Assembly: GCA_036172665.1 (NCBI GenBank)
Contig: CM069872.1
Span: 48,346,101 to 48,410,100, forward strand
DNA length: 64,000 nucleotides
Direction: 5' to 3'
DNA from: Prosopocoilus inquinatus
Taxonomy: Eukaryota > Arthropoda > Insecta > Coleoptera > Lucanidae
A program made the position numbers and the translations under genes. Shown here piece by piece: positions 47,087 to 59,798 of this stretch. The notes under the pieces are model-generated. The model was not told the origin of the DNA and did no database searches. It saw only the letters and a list, made by a program, of their open reading frames with translations. Position 1 is the first letter of the stretch; each line of letters opens with the position of its first letter.

Positions 47087-50000
47087 TCAACCAGAGAAGT
47101 CACTGTGATCAAATAGTGTTTGATCGTATAGGGCCGCCCTTACCATCCTTCCTCCGAAATATCTTCCATTCAAAGCATCTCTTGCTGTTTCAGCTTCTGC
47201 AATTGTCATAAAAAGCAAATCATTATGCATTAGACAACAATAAGGATTAAGCATTGCGCAAACTAGAGCGAGCGGCAATAGCGCGGTGACGGTATGGTCT
47301 TAAGCAGAAAAAGCAAATACACTAGTTTGTACGACGCGACGCTTTATGATTTTACCTGGCGTTTCTGAGAATTCAACGAAAATTTTAACTATAACATCAG
47401 TGTCATCCTCCTCCGATTGTTTCTCGTTATAAATAATAACTCGTTCGACCGCTCCGAATTTACTACATTCTTCCTGGATTTCTTCTTGCAGAGTTTCATC
47501 GACGTCTTCGGGACCGACCATGTTCCTTAATATGATCACTCGTGAATCGACTTTCCTCATTAGTTTCTGCATGACCAGATGTCTGGCGTTCTGCCCTTTG
47601 ATCGACATATTTTCCTGTTGTTGCAACGTCTGAGGTTCATTCTGATCTAATAATTTCTTCTGCAGTTCTTCCTGTTGTTTAAGTTGTGCTTCCTGAGCTC
47701 TCTTCATCGCTTCCTGCGCTGAATTAGTGGGCGGAGTTGGAATTTGTGCTAAGGTGGGGGCGCTTAAAATTGCAGGAGGCGGAATCACGGCACCTATAGA
47801 CGTCTGGGGAACCGTCGTGACGATCGGTGTTACTATAGCAGGTTGTGTTAAAGAAGGCTGACTTATAGGTGTTAAATGTGGTATTGCAACACCCGGGGGT
47901 GGGATGTATCCAGGCATTTGTGTTGGTATGGCCACGGGAATTTGTGGAACCACAGGTAACGTGTTGGTTTGACCTAATTTTGATAAACCAAGAGCCACTG
48001 CGTTACTTGCTACGGCGTCCATGGCCTGTATTTTCGCAGTTGCCGCGGCCGCAGCGACAGCAGCCGCTGTTGGCATTGTTGTAGAACCCGTCGATGGACC
48101 CATGAGGGCGTTAGGCGGAGTTATTGCGCGACCTACGCGTAAATACTGTCCCCCAAGATCGAAAAGGTTCATACTTGCGATCGCTTCGTTCGCAGCCTGC
48201 GCCGTTTCGTATTCTATAAAACCGTAACCCTTATGTTTATGAGCCGAACTTCCTTGAGCAAGTTTACAATATATAATTGGGCCAAAAGCTTCGAAAACAC
48301 TGAAAACTCAACTGTTAATTACGTCTCTCACCAAATTTGAATTTTCGAATTACCTTTTTATATCATCCTCAGTCAAGTCAGGGTGAATCGAGGCCACGTA
48401 AATTCTGTTGTAATTTTTGGCCTCTTCTTGTATCTCGTCAATCACAGCTTGTGCTTGTGGCATATTGCTCGGTCTTCCAACTACTTTTATATTTCTGCCG
48501 CCGATCATGACGCCGTTCATCTGTTCCAAGGCCAATTGCGCCGCCTCTGGAATTTCATATTCGACAAACGCGAAACCCTTATGCTTCTGTGTGACCGGGT
48601 CCCAAGACATATTAATGGATTTGATAGGACCAAATGGCAGGAACGACTGACGAATGGTGTCTTCCTTTAGCTCGAAACTGATGCTGCCCACGTATACCCT
48701 AAACCCATCATGTTGTAGCCAACTGTCCGTATGTTTTTGTTTTTTTTATTTAAAGTAATAGCTAATAAGATGTGCTGATTAATGCTGGGATGAGTTTTGT
48801 AACTTACTCGAACTCTGCTTTTGATATTTGTTATTTCTTTTTTAGTACCAAAATTTGTTTTAGTTCGTTAACGGTTCTCTGCGTTCTAATGATACCACCG
48901 TTAACTATTTTCTAATTTCTTTTTCTTCGTTGTTTGGTTTGAAGTGTTTAGGACTTAAAAGCAAAGTGCCGCTAAAATATACATACTGGGTGACTTAATA
49001 CTTCTTTCTATTTCTTTATTTACGGTTTGACGTAGCGATATATATTTAACAACAAATTTATTTATTTTATTTTATGTTTAATGTTGGTTGGCCTTTATTT
49101 ATTATTTACCTGCAGATCATTTTTTATTATATGCCGAAACAGATCAATCTGAGTTGAGAATACGACGTGACTTCTGACCGCAAGCGACAAAGCTGTTTCA
49201 CGGAAGTTAAAAGGAGATAGCTATATAAAAGTTGTTAAAATTGTCAACCGATCGATCAATGTAATAAAAAAATGATTTGTATCCTTAAATTCTCATTTTT
49301 GAGTAAAAGGATAAGAAGTGTTAAGACGATCAAGAATTGTTAATAATCTCATCGTATTCCCTTTAAAAATTTATTAAGTATGACATTATAACAAAAAAAT
49401 ATTCAAACACGAATCGTTCATTTTTAAACAGACGAAAATGTCACTTTAACTAGTGTTTAGATATGACACGTGATTACGGGTCGTAGTTCTATGATTTCAA
49501 TCGATTCGTAAATAAAAAGTTTTAAGTAATCATTTGTAGAGCATACGCTCTACAAATGATTAAGTCACCTGTACTTGTCTTCTTCTTACAGGCTTTTGAA
49601 ATAATATCTGATTAAATGAAATGTCATTCTGACTAATAAAAAGCTCTACGTTTACATCTCCAAGATCTACTAGACTGACGAAAGTTTATGATCACATGTT
49701 ATATGTCTAATATTTTTTTTGTTTTTAAATAAGGTGTTACTGAGGAATTTAAATGTACAGACAGCGGTTTTTGAAGTTGGTTATCTTGTACTCTTTTATA
49801 ACGGTAAATTGTTTTACCAAAACATATTTGTCAAAGTCTTTGAAATAAATTTGTAAAACCGCTAATACAATTGTTCTTCATGTACAACTTATTCAAAATG
49901 ATTCACAAAGAACTTACGAAGCAAAATATTAAATATTTTACTTTCCATGGCCTACGTTTATCAAAAAATAATTTGGATATAGTGTATTTATTACGTTTTG

Positions 50001-53000
50001 CTTTTGTTAACATGTTATAAACAGGACGAATAAGACACGAGTTAAGTCTGAAGTCGCTTCGTATTTCTTAAAACTCGAAGTAATGCAGATCAAAATTGAT
50101 AAAGACTGGAGATAATTGTTACTATCTTCGTGATTTTTAACTCGTTCAGTGAAAATCGTTCCAGTAAATACAGTATCTTGCACAATACCTAGTTAGATAC
50201 TACGTTGTTGTACAGAGCGGCATGTTTAAAGTTTATAAAATTTAAGATCGCATGTTGGGAATAAAGAAAAAGTTTGAAACAAACAGTATATTTTGACGTT
50301 TGGTAAACTTTTAAAAGAAACAGCAAGTTTCAGATTCACTTCAGATTGTTCTAATAGCAACTATTTTTATAAGATTCCAAATGAAAATATTCGAAAACGA
50401 CAACAGAAACACACACAAATGATAAGCGAGAAAGAAAGCTAAAAATTTTAATACAACTGCCAAGTTAATTTTTTCTGCCGATCCGTCAGACGACACAATC
50501 AACACATACTTCAGGACTTTCATTTCTCTTAATATTATTCGTTATGTTATTAGATGTTAATTGGAATTCAGTGTCGTCCCCATCTTTATGTCACACAAAA
50601 ACCGTTGTCTCCCTGTCACTTGATTTAAAAAAGGGTTAAGCGACTTCAGACTTAAACCTGTACATTAATTGATCACCTAAAGTAGGTTGCCTGTATGAAT
50701 CGAACACATAGATTCCCATTCGTTATCGGTAGCTAACTCCCTATCTAAAAATTAAAAAAATCATACGAATACGGTATTCCCTGAAAGTTAATGAATACGG
50801 ATAAAAATGAACGAGGCAGTGAGGGGAAATAATAACGACTAAGCAAATAACAAATATCAAATAAAACTTGTCGAATTAAGTTACAATTAATTAGTAAAAC
50901 GAAAAAAAATATATATGGTAAAGAAATGTATTAGTAAAATCTTCAGATCTTATCAGCTAAAACTTCATAAGTTGGAGTGTAAAATTCTCAACAACTTCTA
51001 AAATAAATGGATCATCATTTCATAAAAAAGAAATACTATCGTATCACATGCAAGCCTAAATTTCCTTAGGAAAACGAACACCACACACTTATTAAATAAC
51101 AACTGACAATTTAATCTTCAATGGGGTACTATTGTGAAGCAGTTGTTAAGAGTAAAGAGGGTGGCGCTTGTTTCATTGGTGCTAACCTGCACATAAGGGC
51201 GAGAGCCTGTTGCCGCTGGACCTGAGTCCTCTGACTTGCCATTTGCTGCAACAGAGGGGCATGTTTACAGTAGGTAAACGCAAGCTTGGGGGCGAGCTCT
51301 CGCCCCCTGAGCGGGCGCGTGCGACATTCTACGCACTAACCTGCACATCAACACCAAGACTTGGTGTCGCTGGAACGTCTTATGTTTCTGTGGAGTAGAT
51401 TATCATTAGACATCCTTACATAGGATAAATATATTTACACTTGAGCTAAAGCCTTACCTACTTCAATTATCAAAAAAAAAAGAAAAAAAATCTGAAACTT
51501 TCACACAGGCCGCAGCCTTAAGCCGTGTCCACACCCATGCGAACATGTTCGCTAACACGTGTTCTCATACAGTATTAGCAGCATTTATTTTTTTAATTTA
51601 CCATCAAATCAACGGATGGAATGTTGCTGTTAAAGCACAACTGCTAGTAGAAATGTTATTCAAATGTAAATAGCCGCCAACAATGTCAACGAACTCTGCT
51701 GCAAACAGTGTTAACTAACAATGTTCACATTGGTGTGGACACGGCATTATAATGCGAAGGTTTCACTGTTTAAGCCTAGTAAAGATCAAGAGCATAAAGA
51801 ACGTTGGCAATATCATCATCGTTTGCCATTTTCACATTTGACAGTTCAAGATTATGTTGAAAGTAAACTATATTATTATTGACTATTTCTTATAGCGTTT
51901 TCGACTGATTGCACGGGAGCTATCTGAGAGTATCTCCATCCTCTGTTTATACATGAGGTTAAAGCAAGATGGAGATACACAGAGAGCGCTTCCGAGCAAT
52001 TACTAGAAAACGTTACTAGCTTTACCCATTCGAAAGCAAACAATGGTAAAGATTTGCATTTAAAAAAGAAATCCATCCTCAACGTATCGACCATGACCAA
52101 GGATATTGTAATATTAAGTGAGAAAGCTAAAACATTTGTAAAGTTTACAAAACAATGTGCTCTCCGGGTATATACATGATAAAAGTCACAACTTTCATAC
52201 TATAAGCATTATGCACTGCGTTCTGAGGTCACGTGATACCTGATTTCAAATTGTAATACATAGGAACTGTATGTACGTACAGTCCCGAGCATTCAAACTA
52301 GGTCGTCACTGTCAATAGAAACATCAGTTTTAAATCTAAAAATTAGAAATTTTCATGTCTTCAGGGCTATTTGGTTTAAAATAGAAATTACAAAAAAAAT
52401 AGATAACATCATTAATACTCCTCGTTCCATTTAAAATTTTTTAAGTGGTAACTGTCACTCGAAGAAGGCAGGAGTAGCATCATTTTGTAAATAAAAATCG
52501 ACGTGTTTCAAAATTTTATTCCGAACTTTACGAACGCAGTGTATATGTATATGATAATAAAATACTCTCACGCTTTCTTACATACACACATCCACTTTAC
52601 AAATGGCGGTTTGTTTGAGTAGCCTTAATGGATAATGTATTACACTTCTCGTTCCTCATTATAACATCCCTGCCCATGACATCGATCGGTAATGATACTA
52701 CCAACTTAAAAATAAATTTCAGTCATCCTAAAGGACTTTTTTTCTTTCTGGATCGCACAGTACTTTCACCAGCAAACATAATTTTAATGGAAGAAAATAT
52801 TCTTGTTTCGCAAGAAAGCAATTAAGTAGTTTTGAAAGACATAATAATTAGAGCTAAATGTTGTTTGGATATCTACAGACTGTACTCATCAAGAATCTGG
52901 TTTGGGATACATCAAGATAAGGAAAATAAAAATTCTATTTTTAGCTCGTTCTAAAGTGCTCTCTTTTTCATATCCCGTCTAAATCTACATGAAGAAGGCT

Positions 53001-56000
53001 TCTAGAAAAAGTTTGTTTAAGTTTTTGAGAACACACATGGGTCTATAGTGATGGTGCGTTATTTTTGGATGCGTTATTTTTGAACATAGTACATATATGA
53101 ACTTTATTCTTTACTTTTAGTTGTAGAAACAGATTACGCCCACTAATTTTGTTACACCCTGTAAGATACACAAGTTAGAAATTTGAAGAATTCAACCTCA
53201 CGGCACATCGGGATTTCTCCGGATTGTAACAAAAAAATTAGTGGAACTATGAAAGATGAAGAAATTATTCATTAAACACTGCAGCCTTAGAAATGCCAAA
53301 GAAATAATGGTGTAAAACAAGAAGAAGAAAAGGAAAAGAAAGTATTGCATATTATGTCATAATGACGAACCTTGTTGAATAACAATTGGGTAACACAGGT
53401 CACATTGATAGAACAACATTTACACCAACTTATCATCAATGGATTTCACTGTTATTCAACGATGTGTGCTTAGTCTGGACCCACCATCATAAATACCATG
53501 AAACATTTTCCTAGTTAAAAAAACATCTTTGAATAGGAAATGCGCTGAAATTTATAATTTTGGGATAAAGTCTAGATTATTTTAAAAAAGTTAGAAGGGG
53601 TTTTAGGTAATAGGAAAATGTCTTGAGGTCTGTACATAAATAAAAAGGCGGCGAAGGTACAAGAAACACGTGAGGACCATCCAAATATTATTAATACACT
53701 AATCTGTGCTCTAATATTTAATTATTATAAAATGTATAATTATTTTTGTGAGGACATTTGGAAAAATTGAGTAATAAGCCGACGTTTCGCCCTGTGTTTA
53801 ACGGCTTCTTCAGGAAAATTTTTTCAAATGTCCTAACAAAAAAACGTTTTATAATAATTTTCATTGGTCAAGACAGTGCTTCAATTGTTATTATGTATTT
53901 AATAAAAAAAATTTTTTTAGTTCTTAAGAATCACCAAATTGCTGTCCTCATATTAAGATGTTAGTAGCACAAATGTAATGTTTGAGGTACTGTAAAGATC
54001 GTAATACATACATAACTGTGAAAATAAAACATTCTCTGTTTGGATCGTACTGCTGCAGAAAAAAAAATAGTAAAGCATAAACAAGTCACCTGTTGCTGAT
54101 GAGCCAGTGTTTGTTTCATGAGAACCATTTTAATGCTCTGCTCCATCGCATACTTTTTTGCCTTGCTAACGGAATCGCTCTGGTCCGAAGATAACTTCGG
54201 CAAGGTACCGCCCAATATGCCGGCAATGGTACTGCTCCTAGCACCGGGACCTTGACACACGAATACATCATTTGTTAATTAACAATCTCACAAGAAAAAA
54301 TGGGACAACTGAAGTATATAATTTTGTTTCTATCTTACCGGGTAGGACTTCTCCCGTTTGAATGATATCATAAAAATATTCCATTTTATCTCCTGCATCT
54401 ACAACAAAATCACTCGTGAAATGTTAAATATTAAAGAAAGAAAAATATTAAATTAGTCACACCTTAAGTCTTTTATTTTTAGTGCATTAAAATTAGGAGC
54501 AAACGTTACTCGACTGATACGTCTCACTTGATCTTATTTTCATTTTTATAATTACGTAAATAACTAATTAAAAGAAAATCGTACGGTAACGGCAATCGTA
54601 AAATGTAATTAATAGGTCAGTACCAACGTAGTTCTAAATCAGTTCCGAACTGTACTGCTCATGCGCTCTTGCTAATTACACCGCCATTTTAGCAAGAGCG
54701 CATGAGTAGTACATAAAACCAGTAAGAGAATTGATGTCCAAAAAATATTGAGAAAAATGTTTAAAGAACTTATTTCTATGGGAATAAAACGAAGTTTAAC
54801 GTTAATACTAAGCTCCAAGCTTAAAGTCTGTTTGAATGGTTATTGCCAAAAAAATACTTCAATTAACGAAGGAAACTCAAGATGAGAGGTACACACAAAC
54901 GTGACAAATCAGTTTTGAATCAATTTTACAAAAAATACTACTGATTTTTAGTTGCTTATCGCAGCAACACTTTTTGGAAGCAAAATTGTGTTCGTTTTTA
55001 GCAGGATAACATTTCTCCTGAGAGAACGAATACAATGTACAGTCTCAGCGCAATGTAATGAAAGACTCGAGGGGTAAACGGCCAATTTCGGACGGGCGGA
55101 GATACGGCGTTTAGTGGCCGTTTATCCCTACAGACTCTCATTACATAGCGCTGTGACTGTACCTTCCTTAAGTGTTCGCAGTTAATTTACTTTTGGCAAT
55201 ACATAATAGTTATACATTACAAGTGACGTTCTGATTTTAGTTTTCAAAATGTTTACAACGGTGTGACTAATTTAAAACATACATGTGCATTCATTCAATT
55301 CACACATCCACTCCCAACACACACATTGAGCCATAGTACATAAAATGCAAACGGGTGTCTCATTAAATATTCTGCTGCATAAATCTGAAACCAAAATAAA
55401 AATATATTTCATAACATTAATAATAATAATAATCAACTTTACGTTGTGCATTTTTCTTATATTATTCGTTGACTTGTGGAAATTTTATAATAAGGAGGAG
55501 GACATTTAAAATTTATTTTGTTACTGTAGTCAAAGCGTCCGCCAGATATACTAATCAAGAAATGTTCACATGAAGATGAAAATTATCTTTTCTTAAATAA
55601 AAACGTGTTCAACACATGCACACGTTTTCAACTACTTATCAAAATTAATTGTGAATTAAAACGAAATCTACCACTATGTTTTTGCCTTCTGGTCAGTGAT
55701 TTGACTATAGTAATTAAAATAACCATCTGAAAACGATATCAAACGAGTCTACAAATCTTTTATGTATAATACATTCCAGAAAAAAAAAAATAGAAGTAAT
55801 TTTAATTTTGTTATTACATATATTTAGAATAAGTTGCAGACTATAAGACTATGATGTTAGCTTCAGTAAAGAAAATCCAATAACTCACAGAACTTAAAAG
55901 AATTGTAGTATATCTATCTCAATTTCAGTCAAAAATTGTGCCGAATTTAGTTGAAGTTTCCTTTTCGTATTAAATGCTAAAAACAGAAGGGAAGATGTAT

Positions 56001-59000
56001 CTATTAATAAAATAGGATTGCGTTTAACGTATAATCAATTTGGGATAACTGATAACTATTCTTAAAAAAAATGCAAAATCCGAGATATTTTGACTTTTAA
56101 GTTCAAGTTTGGTAATTAAGCTAAAAGGCCATTCCAGGCGAACAGACGGTATAATTTGTGATTTTCTTTTTATAAATACTTTATATTTAAGTAATATTTT
56201 ATTGAGCATTTTCATAAATGTGAAAATACTATGTAAAGTTTTTAACCTGTTCACAAATTTAAAGTACACGTAAGAGATAATGAATTATTAAAGGCCATAA
56301 TTTACGTAACGGACAAGATAATGCTGGAATGACCCGTCCGTTACACCAATAAAAAATGCATAACGATTAATTTCCTTAAAAAAATCGTATTCTCTTCAAT
56401 TAATTGTTAGGCATATTGATTGGTGGGTTTCTGTGGTTGCTATAGTAACATATCAATTCATTTCTTTTCAATTATTGTTAAATCAACATCATCAACTGAA
56501 ATGGCGATGCTTACAGAATACACATTATTTGTTACATATCAATCGTAACAAGCATAACAATTGAAAAGAAATCAATATCAGAATAGACCTAATTGTCAAA
56601 TTTACTCAAACGGACTTCTTAAAACCAGAAAAAAATCGTAACCTCCGTTTCAAAACAAAGATTTCATTTTAACTTGTGGGTGCGAGTGATTTTAATTTGT
56701 GAATGTCCAATACGAGTGTTTTTGACTAGGTGTTTAATATGTTTGTGAGTGTAAACGTACTGAAGATGGCAGCTTAGATGTCGAAATACGTATAAACTCC
56801 TTGTGGTAAGAGAAGTTCTTTATTGTCTCTCGAATATAAGAAGCAGAGAAAAAATTACGAAAACAAGTTTAATATGAGGCATTTGATGATATAAATAATT
56901 AACTTTCCAGGACGAACATAATAAGTCGAACTGACTATCATCGAATAAGATTTAAAAAAAAAAGATTATAATTAAATAAATTTTCTTATAAGAAATTTTC
57001 TAGGAAAAATTAAAATACGTTAAAAAATCAATTAAAAAAATTTTAATTATAGGGGAAACAAAATACGTTTAAATTTGTCAATTTCAGTGGATGTTTGGTG
57101 TGGTATGGTATGTTTTAATAAACTATAAGGTTTATAAAAATTTTGTGCAAATCGTTTTTGATTGCAGTGAGAACCTCGAGCAGCCTCTGGACAGCTGTTT
57201 CAGCCCTGCTTGGGGCTTCTTCAGCAGAAACGTAGCTCGACATTCCCACTGCAGTCCAAAAACGACTTGCCCAATTTATTCGCAATTGCAATGTAAGAAT
57301 GATGAACATATAAAATAGCGACATCTTACTATCGCTTTTTGACCTAACATTGCAGTAGGATAGACAAATTGAAGCGGGATTTGCTCCTAATGAGTCCCCC
57401 ATGCAAGGCGGCCATGCTTGCTGTCAAAGCATAATGAAAGATATTTTATATGTTTTTATTTTATATGTTTATAAGGTTTATATAAAATTAGAAATGTATT
57501 ACGTTATCTCTGTGATCAAACAGCTTAGCTTTTAAAATATTCCAATTATAGTAATCAATGCAATGGCAATTCTATTTAAAAAAAAAATGTGCCGCATGCT
57601 GCTCCCATTTTACGAAACATCCTGTACGGGTCGAAGCTATTTTAGGTTGTAGAGCTCAACAGGCAGAAATTCTCTGTGAAAGAAAAACATTTTTATCTCG
57701 TTCTATAAATGAGGCGCGATTCACCCTGTATAAAAACAAGAAAATCTCTCTTTCAGTAATAAAAATAAAAATTATTTTCTGTTTCAACAGTACTTAACTT
57801 TCAATAAACTTAACTGAACTTGAACATCCTTACAGTTTAAGAAATGCTTGTAATATCCGTTTGTTTTGTTTCTTGTAAGCTTCTAAGGCACCCTTTGAAC
57901 TCCAAATATTTTTTTTTTATAAATAAAGACGCGAAATATTTTCCTGTACGTCATAACCAGAGCAAATATTTCTTCGTCAGATATCGGAAATTTCAACATT
58001 AAAACAAGAACGTGCGTTAAGTATAAGAAAAAAAATCATCGAGTTAAATGTGACTTTTCTGGGGTACCTACACAAATGTGTATGCAAGTTATGAGCAAAA
58101 AGTACGTGAAAACCCGAGTACCTTACAGCCGGAGTATATTGTATTCAAATAAAGTTCCACTCATCATTAGTATCTGTTGGTGTTAACGCCAATTAATTTT
58201 TTTTCCTAAGACGTTGAAATTTGGTGTCTCTCTCTAATTTTAAATGGGAATATTTTATCTTAAATTTTTTTCCTAAATTCAAAAGGGAGATCATTTTTAC
58301 ACAGATTTATTTCTGTTTGTAGTAATTAATTTCATCACCTTGAAAACCGTAACGTCAACGTGACGTGAAGTCAATCGGGGGGACAAATGGTAGATGAATT
58401 GCTTACACTGTTGTCTAAAAACGTTTTTTGCTTCCCGACCATTTCGGTTTTCGCCATTTTTTTCCTGTGTAATAAAAATAAAGAGTCTTCCTTGTCGATT
58501 TATAATTCATTGAACTAGATTTCTTTTAGAATTAATGAGAATGTTTATCCACGATTAAAAAAATATACCTTTCAGTGCAATAACATTCATATTAGTAAAG
58601 AAGTTATAAACATATAGAACACTTTTAATTTAAATTGCTGTGAATGGCTGAGTAAAATGAATAAACCGTTAGTGAGAAATTATTGTTAACAGTTTTTAAA
58701 CAATTTCCATCATTCTAAATCTTCAATTAACAGACTTTCCTATTGTTTCACTCCATGTCTTTGCTAAATGTTATCTCTTTTAATATAGAAGTTACTTGCC
58801 ATTCAATTTTCTTTTGTGGTTTTCATGACATTACTATACATCAGTAAAAAAATTAACACAACTTAAATCTTCTTTGGTATCATTAAAGAGTAAGTTAGCA
58901 GGCAAAAGAAAACATCATAAAAAATCAGTTTCCAAAATAACAGTAGTACCAAATAGCTTCCAGCATTTTACCTGAGTTTAATTATTTTCAAACAAGTAAA

Positions 59001-59798
59001 ATCTAGAGTATATATAAAATTTTGAAGTGGGACAATTGTGTAATTTTAAATATAATGTAACTCAGTGCACAAGGCAAATTTTTCATCCACATATTTACCT
59101 GCAAGCATATAAAGAATCTAAAACACATAGTTATAGCTCTTAAGAGTAAAAATATTGTTTTATTACACAAGTAAATAAAACAAATGAGAACTGCTGTGTA
59201 GCCAATCAGATTGCGGTAGCGTTTCATTGAACATCGCATAGAAAATTCTCATCAGGTGCACCTAACAGTATCTGGAAACACAAAGAGAAAATAGATATGT
59301 CTAGACTACCCGGTAAACCGTTTTGATGTGGAAAATATGTATGAGTATGTGTTTGGAGAAAGAAAACTTAAGACAGTTGACGTAAGATAGGAAACACATA
59401 CTCAAACATTTCATAATTCTTATTATCCTACCATGTAACCGCGCAGGCAACGGTTACAGCTAATCAGGCTAATGCGACTCCAGGCTTGGTAACGAGCCAG
59501 CCGAACTCACTTCTGGAACATCTCAAGCAGACCGAAACATCGCACATTAGTATGGCTTCCGATAATTTACGACTACACTTTAACATAAACAAATCGACTA
59601 AGAGACTTACCTTCTACCTTCAGCTTCTTCATCGGTGGTTCTTCGGTACCCGGTGCAGGTGGCTCCGCGTCCATCTAGGAACAGAAAAACGTCACCATAT
59701 TCAATGACCTACTTTTGAAACCGCTTTTTACTTACAACTCCAGGTGCTCCGTTTAAAACCATGTGCTCTTGCTGATAAGTTGTCATCATGTTTTTCAT
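47087..59798 (-). CDS. hfp: PUF60 / half pint splicing factor, complete, 8 coding exons
   Basis: Nuclear poly(U)-binding factor that acts with U2AF in 3' splice-site selection; Drosophila half pint also regulates alternative splicing. Exons (minus): 59798-59736, 59674-59611, 54398-54339, 54250-54090, 51245-51187, 48698-48354, 48299-47356, 47196-47087, giving 601 aa. Landmarks: [31 protein letters not shown] leading into RRM1 ([18 protein letters not shown], about 137-212), RRM2 ([20 protein letters not shown], about 233-310), an Ala/Pro/Val-rich linker, and a C-terminal UHM-type RRM ([10 protein letters not shown], about 500-601) ending DHSDFSG. The small exon at 51245-51187 joins in phase and is essential for continuity; a duplicate-like exon is at 51387-51341. 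One residue is inserted relative to vertebrate PUF60 at KVVGRPSN. Introns of up to 5.2 kb carry repeats. Confidence 0.94.
49527..49562. repeat. Perfect 16-bp inverted repeat with 4-nt loop
   Basis: TAATCATTTGTAGAGC, spacer ATAC, then GCTCTACAAATGATTA. A flawless hairpin in the hfp intron between the 51187 and 48698 exons. Confidence 0.8.
51288..51307. repeat. GC-rich hairpin between duplicated hfp exons
   Basis: GGGGGCGAG, CT, CTCGCCCCC: 9-bp perfect arms in an otherwise AT-rich intron. It lies between the two alternative exons and is transcribed as part of the 95-nt intron separating them. Confidence 0.75.
51341..51387 (-). CDS. hfp: Candidate alternative (mutually exclusive) hfp exon
   Basis: A 47-nt exon between acceptor CTCCACAG and donor GTTAGT encodes [15 protein letters not shown] plus two bases. 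The constitutive exon downstream (51245-51187) ends [11 protein letters not shown] plus two bases before donor GTTAGC, so 8 of the last 12 residues match including the shared Arg. Both exons start in phase 0 and end in phase 2, so either can be used alone, but using both would break the frame. It looks like a tandem exon duplication. Expression is not shown. Confidence 0.6.
51520..51747. mobile_element. Foldback MITE in hfp intron
   Basis: AGCCGTGTCCACACCCATG is mirrored by ATTGGTGTGGACACGGC, with inner GAACATGTTCGCTAACAC / GTTAACTAACAATGTTC. Confidence 0.75.
51893..52013. mobile_element. Foldback element, family D, copy in hfp intron
   Basis: AGCGTTTTCGACTGATTGC is mirrored by GCAATTACTAGAAAACGTT, with inner GTATCTCCATC / GATGGAGATAC. 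Same family as 40091-40200. Confidence 0.75.
53751..53834 (-). repeat. Foldback with hammerhead-like core
   Basis: Closing stem AGGACATTTGGAAAAAT / ATTTTTTCAAATGTCCT. The minus strand inside reads CTGAAGA, a short GC hairpin, then GAAAC, as in hammerhead ribozyme cores, although stem III and the cleavage site are not clearly present. Confidence 0.45.
54652..54712. mobile_element. Hairpin MITE with 24-bp arms
   Basis: GTACTGCTCATGCGCTCTTG... mirrored by ...CAAGAGCGCATGAGTAGTAC, 23 of 24 positions pairing. Lies in an hfp intron. Confidence 0.75.
55032..55163. mobile_element. Foldback MITE
   Basis: TGTACAGTCTCAGCGCAATG ... GGGTAAACGGCCA is mirrored by TGGCCGTTTATCCC ... CATAGCGCTGTGACTGTAC. 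Lies in an hfp intron. Confidence 0.75.
57150..57272 (-). repeat. Foldback with hammerhead-like core (second copy type)
   Basis: Long closing stem (ATCGTTTTTGATTGCAGTG / CACTGCAGTCCAAAAACGAC). On the minus strand a CTGAAGA, hairpin AGCCC...GGGCT, GAAAC arrangement is followed by a CAGC...GCTG stem. Confidence 0.45.

Noticed and set aside
47869..48670. Plus-strand frames opposite hfp exons
   Set aside because: Antisense shadows of the hfp linker and RRM exons.
52628..52825. 65-codon plus-strand frame in an hfp intron
   Set aside because: No motif, no splice context, ordinary length for AT-rich intron.
57558..57797. 79-codon plus-strand frame
   Set aside because: Contains transposon-end-like CACCCTGTATA and low-complexity Lys/Ile; no coding evidence.
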